This document shows, piece by piece, positions 24,761 to 34,391 of a stretch of 64,000 nucleotides of DNA. A program made the position numbers and the translations under genes. The notes below the pieces were generated by a model that saw only the letters and a program-made list of their open reading frames with translations, made no database searches and was not told where the DNA came from. The stretch spans positions 49,888,501 through 49,952,500 of the forward strand of contig NC_081827.1 of the NCBI RefSeq assembly GCF_030867095.1, written 5' to 3'. The number at the start of each line of letters is the position of its first letter. Position 1 is the stretch's first letter. Source of the DNA: Alligator mississippiensis (lineage: Eukaryota; Chordata; Crocodylia; Alligatoridae).

Positions 24761-26107
24761 GAACTTGGTTCTAAAGCAGGAGTTGTCTTTGGGGATAATG
24801 GCAGAACATAAGGATACTTACTTTATTGTTTAGTCCTCTAATCCAATGGACTGAGTGTTTCAGTGCCAGTGCTTTAACCAGCATGTGTGAATTTCTCCAG
24901 TTGAGCATACATGATGAGGCTTTTGTTCTCAACTTGTACAAAAATAATTGCTAATATGAACTCAAAATAAAATGTTAAATTGTTGCCAAAGTTACAAATA
25001 CTAAAAAGAAGGATTTCTATTAGCTACTGCAAGCCTAAAATGACCGTAATATTACTGACACAAGATAATGTGAATTGTCTGGTATGCCAGTGGAGAATTA
25101 ACTTATTTTCCAATCATATTGTGACTAATTCATACTTCACTTTCAAACTCATAAACTTATTAATAATGCTTTGAATTTTCACTCCTACTTTAAATGTTTT
25201 GTATAGGGAGGCAATTCTGTCATTTCTAATGTTTTAAGCATTTGACTTTACAACCTTCATTTTTTTCTAACATAGCTTTTTCTTTTATATTTTATGTATC
25301 TTAGTCAAATTTTGGAAATCTAAATCCCCCATTGAACCTAAACAAATGGGGTGACCTCAAATGTGTCAGTGGTCTACAGGTTCCTTTAGCTCAATTGTTA
25401 ATGGAAATACAGTAATTGGGAGCATGTTTCCCAAAACTTGCACGGATCCATTCAACTCAAACAGATCTACTTTTGTTCCAACAGTAATGGCTTTTGTAAC
25501 TCATATGTTGGAGACCATGGAAAGGTCTGAAAAACTATAGCTCTAGAAATGTCTGCATCCTTTAACAGAGGAGCTTTGCATTCTTTTCCTTTGTCTGTAA
25601 TTCCACAACAACATTGTCAGGATCTTTATACATGCCAAGAGAAAATGGTGTAAGAAAAACACTTATAACAAGCTTGATTTCTGACTGACCATTAGTCAAT
25701 GCTTACTTGATTTTCATTCATGAAAACCATGCAGGGGAATGGCACAATATAGGAAGTGGTGTTTCTTTAGGTAATCAGACTCCACAGGAGTTCTAGTTTT
25801 CCCTGGCACTGATGACCACAAAATTCATAGTAAGACAAAAGAGAGCTATCATTCTCCCAGTCAAGTTCCTTGGAATAATATCTACTTAATGATTAAATTT
25901 CCTGCAGTTTGACAGAGAACTTTGAAGGATGGCACATATTGATTATCTAATGAACTATAAATTCCCTATAATTTCCATGTATTTTTTTAATATCTAGTAA
26001 TACATTTGAATGTTCCATTCAAGAATGTTGAGCTAATATTGCTGTATGCGAGATTAAGAGGTCATCACCTTCATTTAAGTGTGGTATGGAGACCAGTTTA
26101 AAACTCT
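24761..26107. other. No gene seen; unassigned DNA
   Basis: AT-rich sequence with no recognisable exon or repeat boundary. Confidence 0.5.
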
Positions 26108-26183
26108 CTTTAGTTTGTCTCTGGATGCCCCTTTCAGCCCTACTTTTCTATTATTCTGTGATTCTTTTTCTATGATTCTATGT
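26108..26183 (+). mobile_element. CR1 3' end remnant
   Basis: 'ctggatgcccctttcagccctacttttctattattctgtgattc...ctatgattctatg' is the usual CR1 tail with (ATTCTATG)-like repeats. Confidence 0.75.
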
Positions 26184-26696
26184 AAAGGAGTCCTTTAGGG
26201 GTTCCACTGACAGAGCTAATGGAAGTTACTATACAATACAGGTAGCATTTCTGCACTAGCCTAGGCGGGGTGAAGGTCAGGATAGGTTTTGCTTTTATGT
26301 GAATTCTGTAGTGCTAGAACTTTGCACAGTTAACATGGGAAAAATATGGCTACTTGCGGAATAGCAGTGTGAAGAAAAGTGATCAGCCACTGTGGACCCT
26401 TGGCTCTGTGCTTAGGTGGATTTTATCTCGCTTACTATGCAGCACACTACTTGGAGAGACCCCATATATCTATGTTTAAGAAGCATGGAATGGATTTTAA
26501 CCTGAAATCCTAATTGACAAAAACACTTAAAGCCGTTTTCAAAGTTTGGCATGTGCTGAAGTTCCATTGGCTCTGAAGGAACTTAAATATATACATAAGT
26601 ACTTTGAAGAGGGATAGACTTAAACATGTATTTAAGTATTTTGACAAATTGAGGCCTAAATAAATAGCAAAATACATCCTTGCCTCAACTAACATG

Positions 26697-26830
26697 AATG
26701 GAGATCTTCAAAAGGAGACTGGACGCACAACTTGCTGGGGTTATTTGACCCCAGCAGTTTTTCCTGTCCAGAGCAGGAGGGCTGGACTCAATCTTACAAG
26801 GTCCCTTCCAACTTTGAACTTCTGTGAATA
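26697..26830 (+). mobile_element. CR1 3' end fragment
   Basis: Encodes MEIFKRRLDAQLAGVI followed by a stop, the last residues of CR1 ORF2. Then comes the 3' UTR phrase 'gaccccagca...caggagggctggactcaat...ggtcccttccaact' and a short tail. Confidence 0.88.
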
Positions 26831-26979
26831 TTCCAAGCAAGACCTAAATAATATTTCTTGTCTGAAGTTAATCCCAAATATGTTGACTTTTCAGAAATCA
26901 TATAAGAGTTTAAAGTATCCCTAACTTAAAACTATAGAGACCTCTAAGACATGCACTTAGGCTGCTGACAGATATGAAA

Positions 26980-26993
26980 CCCCCCCCCCCCCC
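26980..26993. repeat. Poly-C tract
   Basis: Fourteen consecutive C. Confidence 0.95.
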
Positions 26994-27043
26994 AACACTT
27001 TACCAGAAACAGCAGCACATTAGCTTGACCTAGCTCTGCAGCA

Positions 27044-27160
27044 TCTGTATAGGTTGGGTGCATTAGCAGGGCTTTCTGGCGTTTTTATCTAATGTTGTTT
27101 CAATTGGCTATTAGATAAAAGCATCAAAAAAGCCCCACTAAAATGCCTAACCTATACAGA
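27044..27160. repeat. Long hairpin, about 50-bp arms
   Basis: 27044-27093 and 27110-27160 are inverted repeats with about 40 matching positions (TCTGTATAGGTT...TTTTATCTAAT) and a 16-base loop. It is probably the inner part of a palindromic DNA element; the outer bounds are not clear. Confidence 0.8.
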
Positions 27161-28546
27161 CATTGGGTGAGCTGGATCCAGTTAACACGATGTCTCTTCT
27201 AGGCATGTGCTGGGTTCAGCATGGGGGCACACTGAGTTTAAAGTAAAGCGCCATTTTTTGCGGGAGGAGGCGTTATGTCTGTAAGCAGCCTCTATTTTCA
27301 TATCATTATTTTTAATAAAATTGTACTTAACTTGAAAACTTATATCAGTATAATTAGTAGTGTGTCTGTGTGTCTGTATGTTCATTACAGATTTAAATCT
27401 TTTGTTATGCCTAGGTATTAGTTTATGTAACTGTAATTAGAATAATTCTAAATGGACCAGTTTAACACTAATAAAATAATATAAGTAGTGCAATATTGTA
27501 GCAAAATGTAGCTAATTTAAGTCCAATACATTTTTATATGGGCTATTCATCTCTGCTTATACATGCTAGGGGAATTAAAAATCAGTTTAAGTGGAATGAA
27601 GAAAATAGAGGAAATATAATGGCTGCAAACCAAGCTTTACCATTACTGACTAAAATGAAACATGCTTATACAAAAGCTGTTTCAGGAAAATTTATTACAA
27701 GAAATTTGTGACTAGTCATACCATAGCATGGAAAAAAAGCCACAGGGCTGAGATGACAGTATAGTTTGTGTATGCAGTACTGCTGTGGTGGTTAAATTAT
27801 AGGAATGTGACACTGATCTGAAATGGGAGTCTTTTGAAGTAGTAACTGTCAATCTGTGCAATCAAAGGATGGCCCAAGTCTTACTCAATTAGGTCTTTTG
27901 GCATGACCACTTTATAAATTAAGTCCTGCTGTCTTAAAAAAATGTCATTCTTCAAGCAGACTCTAAAGGACTGTACAGTTTGGGAATAGTGAGCACCCAT
28001 CCACTGCCTTGCCTTTTCTTTTTGCAAAAATGCCTCATTTACCAGACTGCTCTTACTATAAGGTGAGCCAATGTTATCAGATTCAATGAATATCTCTGGC
28101 TGTTTAGTTACTCTGTCCGACATTTTGGTTTATACATTTGTTTGCTGTGATAGACACAAAACAATATGTATGGTGTGATGTTTAGTTTAGCATACATTTG
28201 TTACCATTTTATGGAGGGATAGTCAATATTTTTAATTATAGACCAATCATCAGCTTGAAAAAGAAAAGAGATGTGATATAATTGCAATGTAGCCTCAAGA
28301 GTATGCATACTGATTGAATTTTTCCAAATAGTTGTTTAACAAAATATAGCTATTTTGGAGGAAAATGTAAAATAGTTAATTTGTCTAAAGGGAATGAAGT
28401 CTGAAAAAAGTTAGAGATTTATAATAGTTATAAATGTCTGGCATAAATGTCAGTTCTTCAGCTGTTCTTCAGCTGCCTTTATAGATAAAAAATCATACTG
28501 ATAAATACAGACTTCAACAGGTTTTTTTTTTTCTTTTTCTTTGTAG
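27161..28546. other. TFEC upstream intron end; no other feature
   Basis: Sequence between the hairpin and the TFEC acceptor, with a polypyrimidine tract at about 28521-28543. Nothing else is recognised. Confidence 0.55.
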
Positions 28547-28807
28547 GTGCAAACACACTTGGAAAATCAATCTAGATATCACATACAGCAGAGCCAGAGA
28601 CATCAAGTGAAACAGTACCTGATGCTTGATACAAAACTTTCCAGCCAGACACTCTCGCTGTCCCATTCGCATACAGCCCAGCCTGCAGGAGTTGCGCCTG
28701 TACTAAGAAATGGACACATGCCTCCTGTCAGTGATATTGGCGCTCCGGAAAGTCCAGTTTCCAAGTTATTGCCTCTTGGAGAAGAACGTGAGAATGCGGT
28801 ATGGCAT
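28547..28807 (+). CDS. TFEC: TFEC internal exon (MITF exon-2-like)
   Basis: Coding exon of a MiT/TFE-family bHLH-leucine-zipper transcription factor, a nuclear protein binding E-box/M-box DNA as homo- or heterodimer. Seen: a pyrimidine-rich tract ending in TAG at 28544-28546, then 261 bases (87 codons) open in phase 0, then the donor GTAGAT at 28808. The peptide starts VQTHLENQSRYHIQQ, close to the start of MITF exon 2, and ends with SPVSKLLPLGEERENAVWH. From memory, human TFEC has a similar KLLAIGKEDDNAQWH directly before its acidic MED- block, which favours TFEC over MITF, TFEB and TFE3. The frame stays open past the donor to 28834, but the WH-to-MEEV junction with the next exon fits the family, so 28807 is the better end. 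The bHLH-zipper lies in later exons that I did not find here. The family is certain in my view; the paralogue is very likely. Confidence 0.9.
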
Positions 28808-30618
28808 GTAGATCTAAGATATAGCCAACTTTGAAGGAAAGCAGGGGGAAATAGCGGTTGCTTATTTGAGAGGGGAAAATGTTATTCGGCACAACCTGTA
28901 TTACTTATGAGTAAAAACTGAATGTAGATGCCAGTTTTTGTGGAACTGCTTCAGTGTTTCTTTTTCTAGGATCTTATTTTGTACATTCATTCGCCTGAGT
29001 GCTCTTGTCTTAAAAAGACAGTTCCATGGCAATCAATAAGCATGTCAGTGTACATAACATTTTGCAGGAACAGACCCTTAAAGTACTACAATATTTAGAA
29101 CATGTGTATACAAAAAACACCTGAAAAATATAAAAGTTGAAAGTAAAATATTGTCATGAATGTTCTGCATATTTGCTTTGAGGGGCAAACTCTTTTCCAA
29201 AGTTATTTCTCTCTAAAAATATCAGTCCAAATATATAATAAAATTAAATGCCAAAGTAGTCTAAGGTGTAAATGTAACAAGCGCTCATTAATTTTTCAGT
29301 TTACTGGTATATTTGCATCTGAGCCAGTTCTACAGCTGGTGTAGATTGGTGTAGATCGCCACTTGGCTGAGGATCTGGCCTGTATATGTTGCAGACAAGA
29401 TGTAGATTGTTGATCTTTAGTCTATTTGGTCTTTCAATAGATTTCAAGAGCTGTTGCATACTAGCAAGAAGGAAAATTCATATTCTGTTATAAAGTGAGA
29501 TTCTTTGTCATCTGAAGGACTTTAAGTGGAATAAAATAGTTCTTATGAATAGAGAAGTATCACAGGGTAAAAAATGTATATGACTTGAATAGTCGTGCAG
29601 CAAGTATGTGGAGAGGCTGGGAAATTTAAATCCGATACCTTCACTTGTAACCAGCTTGTGGGTCTAGCGTATTTTTCCTCCCCCACAGATGTCATTGACA
29701 ACTGGCACATAGCAATTGAACACAGCTACCAGAAGTGCACAACTATTTCTTGATTGTCTTGGCAGTAGCAGCATGAAGTCCTATTCCATACAGCAGGAAT
29801 CCAGGCACTCAATGCAGCTGCTCCACCATTTTTCTTTTAAAACCTTCTCAGGGGTATAGAGGCCCACATGCAAGCCTTCATCAGTTGAGCAAATCTAATG
29901 TACAGACAACAGCATTAGAAGTGTTTCGAGTTGGCTGCTTTGTAGAGACAACCAGAGTTTTGTGAACCAATCAAAACTGTCTCAAACTTAAACCAAACCC
30001 AAACTGAAACTAAGCTGAACCTCTACTGACATTTGAAAAAGGGATTTTCCTCCCTCAATTTCACATGCTTTTTCCGTGCTCTGATTTAAAAAAAAAGAGA
30101 GGGAGATGAGAAGCTTGGATTAGTATCTATTGTATATAAATGTTTCAAAACTCGTCATGTAAATTGGCCTGCTGAATTTTGGCCGTGGTGTGAAACGCTG
30201 TGGCATGAGTGACTCAGACTCTTGAATAACCACAGAGTCCTTGCAGCCTTCCTGGATCAGCAGAGAAATGTGTTACGGATATGACACTTGAGTAGGGGTT
30301 GGGGATGCTGGTTATTAGTTGCCCACAGGCTCCTGACATCTGATCTTGGTGTGGGTCAAAAAAGGATTGGGTTGAGGACTGTTGATACTCAGGGGGGGAA
30401 AAAGTAACAATGAACCACAAACACTTGTTTTATTCAGAGGAAGTAAGAAATATGAATGCACAGCTCAGCTAGAAGAGTTTGTTTGCTGTAAAAGAGTGTG
30501 ATCTTTGCTTTTAATAGTTTTATTGTTATGATACTGGTCAGGATTATATTCTCTGTTGTTTCTTAATCCAAAAATATGGCTCGTTTGTAATCATTACTTT
30601 TACACTATTGTTTATTAG
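28808..30618 (+). other. TFEC intron between the two recognised exons
   Basis: GT at 28808 and AG at 30618 bound it. It holds no recognisable gene. A short piece near 29318-29376 with a 'gctgaggatctggcc' end resembles the small fold-back repeats listed elsewhere. The rest is AT-rich unique-looking sequence. Confidence 0.8.
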
Positions 30619-30714
30619 ATGGAGGAGGTTATTGATGACATAATCAATATGGAATCAAGTTTTAATGATGAAGGGATAGGTTGCTCCGAAGCTCCCCTAC
30701 TAATGCAAAGAACT
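30619..30714 (+). CDS. TFEC: TFEC internal exon (acidic activation block)
   Basis: A 96-base exon of 32 codons between an acceptor ending TTATTAG and a strong donor GTAAGT at 30715. It reads [18 protein letters not shown], then [14 protein letters not shown]. In MITF the equivalent exon is also 96 bases as I recall, and encodes the conserved acidic activation segment (M-D-D-V-I-D-D-I-I) known to contact CBP/p300. The ending PLLMQRT matches my recollection of human TFEC and is unlike MITF or TFEB, so this is the best evidence for the paralogue call. Both junctions are phase 0. The intron from 28807 is 1811 bases. The following exon, expected to begin with a leucine/serine-rich stretch ahead of the basic region, was not recognised anywhere up to 64000. 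Confidence 0.92.
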
Positions 30715-31358
30715 GTAAGTATTTTTTTTTTTTTATTTTGGTCCTACTGCTACTAATATAGAATTGCAATGGAAAGATACACTCTGAGGGGGAAATAAAC
30801 TGTATTGTCAACAGGTCAGATTTTCTTTCCATTTTCTTGAGTTACTTTTTTTTTGTACCTGGATATGCCAGATGAGCCAGGGGGTGAAATCTATACTTCC
30901 TATATGTGGCCAGCCATAGGATCCAGGGTTCCAGCCCAATCACTCTATAGTTTACTATGGGATGTAATAATAGCTTCAGTCCATCAATTCAGAGGTTTGA
31001 AGAATCATAAGAATAATGAAAGCCTTTTTGATGCCAAGTTAAAGACCTGTTGTAGTGCATAAGTTCGGAGCTGCCTTGAACACATGTAGTTTTTTTTCCC
31101 TGTGTTATTCTGAATGAAGTGGTGAAGTAAGCTTTATTGCAGATGGCCTTGTGCTGACCTTTTGTATCTGGATAAACAGAACTAATATTGAATAAATTCT
31201 AAGTGCTGAGATGAAAATGAAGCCTTTTGTATGACACATACCACTAGGATAATAATAGCTTAGAAAAATGGATTATTGTATTAGTGATACAATAATAGAA
31301 TATGTTAATAATACTAAAACACTGTTACCCTGTGATGTTTCCCAAAGTGTCAAGCATA
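30715..31358 (+). other. Start of a long TFEC intron
   Basis: Begins with GTAAGTATTTT and a T tract. No next exon is visible here or further right in the window, so the intron appears to run past 64000. Confidence 0.6.
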
Positions 31359-31366
31359 GTCTATGG

Positions 31367-32738
31367 CAGGGGTGGGCAATTATTTTGGGTGGAGGGCCGC
31401 TTACTCATTTTTGGCAAGCTGTCGAAGGCTGCATGGGTAGACCCATCCCTTGACAGGTGCCCCACCCCCTGGTCACCATCTTGGGACCAGTGCCTTAGGG
31501 CCAGCACCGGTGGAGCCCAGAGTGGGGTGCAGGCTGGCAAGGGTCTGTGGAGCTGGGTTGGGCTGCACCAGCAGGGAGAGGGGGGAGCTGGCCCAGCTTC
31601 ATAGAGCCCCTGCTGGCCAGGACCTTGTACTTCTGCTGCCCTGCTCTGGGCCCCACCAGTGCTAGCCCTGGGACACCAGTGTGGGCCCCATGCACCCGGT
31701 CACTCCCAGTGCCCTCCAGCCCCACGGTACAGGCCAGGGGCAGCGTGTAGCCCCAACCCCCTGTTCCCTGGCAGGGAATGAGCTGGTGCTGAGCATGGGG
31801 AAAAGCATCCCCTCCTCCCCCCCATGGCCGGCGCTCCCTGATGCAGCTGCTCGCAGCCTGTGTGGGGCTGTCCTGAGTAGGCACAGGCAACCCCATGCAG
31901 GCTGCGAGCAGCTATAGCGCGGGGCCCTGGCCATGGGGCAGAGGAGGGGCCACTTTTTCCATGCTTAGCACCACCTTGTAACCTGCCCCTGCTGCCAGCC
32001 TGGGCCCTACGCTGGCTCTGGGCTCACCCATCAGGGCTGCACATGGTGGCACCAGCTGTGGCTCCCCTGCTTGCCACACCGGGCAGTATTTGCCAACACC
32101 ACCTCTGGGCTGCCCAGCATGAGAGCTCCAGGTGGGCAGCAGCAATAGCAGCAAACACTGCCCAGCGTGGCAAGTTGAGGGGGGGGGCACGGAGCTGCTA
32201 CCGCCATGGTGCTGTCCTGACGGGCAAGTCCGGAGCTGGTGCAGGGCCCAGGCTGGCAGCGGGGGCAGGTTACAAACTGGTGCTGAGCACGGGAAAAGTG
32301 GCCTTGCCCCATGGCCACTGCCCTGTGATTGCAGCCTGTGTGGGGCCGCCTGTGCCTGCTCAGGACAGCTCTGTGTGGGCTGTGAGTGGCTGCAGCAGGG
32401 AGCACCACCCATGGGGCGGACAAGGGGCCGCTTTTTCCCCGGGCTTCTTTCCTGCCTGCAGTCCTCCCCCACCCCCCTACCTGAGGTTCTGGTGCCAGTG
32501 CAGCCACATGGTCCCAGGCCAGAAGCCCCTGCTGGGGGGTGGGGGTGGGGGCGGGCCCTGCTGTTGCGGGAGCCCACCGGGATTCCCTTGGGTCCTACTT
32601 GCCCTGGATCCTGATATTTTTGAAGGAACCAAAGACAGATTAATATTATTTCTCTAAATTATTTAGGGGCCTTGCAGGCCAGATAGAATGGCCTTGCGGG
32701 CTGGATTTGGCCCATGGGCCGTATTTTGCCCACCCCTG
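31367..32738 (+). mobile_element. hAT element with perfect 8-bp target duplication
   Basis: Ends CAGGGGTGGGCAA and TTGCCCACCCCTG are perfect inverted repeats. GTCTATGG lies directly on both sides (31359-31366, 32739-32746), as expected for hAT transposition. The outer 80-100 bases match the short copy at 6333-6519. Between them lies 1.2 kb of GC-rich DNA made of repeated modules in both orientations. Its many long open frames have no transposase features, so the element is non-autonomous. Confidence 0.93.
31949..32303. repeat. Inverted repeat modules in the hAT core
   Basis: 31949-32006 is the near-identical inverted complement of 32245-32303 ('gggcccaggctggcagc...aaaagtggcc'). A further direct copy of the 'ggtgctgagca.gggaaaa' part lies at 31784-31804. 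Confidence 0.8.
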
Positions 32739-32746
32739 GTCTATGG

Positions 32747-33186
32747 CAACCTCACATAGGTTACAAGTTTGAAGAAGCAGGCTGGACAAGATTTGTCCAG
32801 GGCATGAAATGCAGCATTATACATTTGGCTGCCAAATAATAATAGCTGCCAGTGCCAAGCAGCTTAAACTTTCTTTAAGAGCTCTATCTCAGGCTTGATT
32901 CTTGTGTGAGCATTCTTTCTTGACTTCCTTCTCCTTTATAGTGGGAATATTGTCAATAGGCATCAAGAATAGTAACTGCTCAGCAAAGACTCAATCACAG
33001 AACAATGTGAGGGACCTTTCAACTGGCAAATGTTATGGACAGATAGAAAGCAACAAGTTTCATGAAAAGTGGGCTTTTTGATAAGATTTGGAAGCTCTCT
33101 TAAAAATGAGCTATGGTAAACCATAATAATCACAGCTTCATTAATCTTTATATTTAGTAATGGGACCTGTGCTCTGTCTTCTGTGG
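32747..33186. other. No gene seen; unassigned DNA
   Basis: Unique-looking intron sequence between two DNA elements. No exon is recognised. Confidence 0.5.
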
Positions 33187-33399
33187 GCGTGTCTACATGT
33201 GCACATTTAATGCGCAGCAACCTGTATCATGCAGATATCAAATTTATGCCTGATTAGTTACTGTGCAGTAATGTATGTGTAGAGGCCTTACTCCACACAT
33301 GCACACAGTGTTACTGCACTTTAATGCCTGCACGTGTAGACACCACTCTAAACACCACTTTCTGCACATGCTGTGCAGTAAATGCACATGTAGACACAC
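33187..33399. mobile_element. Short TIR element with GTGTCTACATGTGCA ends
   Basis: GTGTCTACATGTGCA at 33189-33203 and its exact complement TGCACATGTAGACAC at 33383-33397. The interior has repeated 'tgtgcagtaa' motifs. About 210 bases, non-coding. Related ends occur at 57464-57715 and 57961-58151. Confidence 0.82.
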
Positions 33400-33867
33400 A
33401 CTGTGTATTGTATTGATGGCTCTCTTCTAGAAGATGTAAGTTACTCTCTTGTTTTGTATCTGTAAAACACTAAAGGCCTGAATCTTCTTCCACTTGAACC
33501 TATTGTGACACCACTGGAACCTCACTGGGGCAAATAATATCATTCATTGCATGACAGACATTACAAAAGCAGTTGCAGAACCTGGTTCAACTACATTTGG
33601 TTCAGCTAAACTACATCCATTGAGCTTTAGTTATTATGCAGTGATCATGCCCCTAAATGAGATATAACCCCATCCACGTGTATCATATTACGGGTTGTAA
33701 ACATTATTGGGTTGTAATGTGTAATGTCTATCATGGCCTTTAGGTGTTGGCTTGTATTGGGGAAGTTAAAGTGGGGGTAGTCGGGGAAGTTGAAAAAGCA
33801 GCACAGGGTATGTCTTTTAGGGTGATGCAATGGACTCACCCCCATTCTCTCCAAGAGAAAATGCAAA

Positions 33868-34377
33868 GTGTTTGGTGTGGGAGACTCCATCCTGAGGGGG
33901 ACTGAGGGGGCAATCTGCCACTCCGACCCCTTAGCCTGGGAAGTCTGCTGCTTCCCAGGGGCCCGCATCCGAGACATTGCAGAAAAGATCCTTAAGCTCC
34001 TCCAGCCCACAGACCACTATCCCCTGCTCCTTATTCATGTGGGCACCAATGACAGGGCTCGGAGCACTCCCAGCCGGGTCACGAAGCACTAAAGGGATTT
34101 GGGAGTGGGGCTAAAGGGTCTGGGGGCACAGGTGGTGTTTTGTTCGATCCTCCCAGTCTCGGGCTATTGGCTGAAGAGGGAGAGGAGGATCCAGGTAGTT
34201 AACCAAAGACTGTGGTGCTGGTGTCATCAGGAAGGCTTTGGCTTCCATGACCACAGCCCGCTCATTGGTGAGAGAGGTAACGAGCTGCTGGGAAGAGATG
34301 GCCTCCACCTCTCTCAGCTGGGGAGGAGGCTCTTCTCAGCCAGACTGGCTGACCTGCTCCACTGGCCTCTAAACTAA
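33868..34377 (+). pseudogene. CR1 ORF1 C-terminal SGNH esterase domain (broken)
   Basis: One frame with a single stop at 34090-34092. Seen: VGDSILRG (SGNH block I with the nucleophile serine), LLLIHVGTNDRA (block III, asparagine), and after the stop RDGLHLSQLG (block V, Asp-x-x-His). CR1 ORF1 proteins are known to carry such an esterase domain near the C-terminus, thought to aid membrane or RNP handling during retrotransposition. The N-terminal part of ORF1 is missing. It ends at a TAA at 34375, just before ORF2. Confidence 0.85.
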
Positions 34378-34391
34378 GCCCACCAGGGAAT

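Noticed and set aside
31495..32657. Several long overlapping open frames on both strands
   Set aside because: They are a product of the GC-rich, internally repeated hAT core. No transposase catalytic residues or zinc finger are visible.
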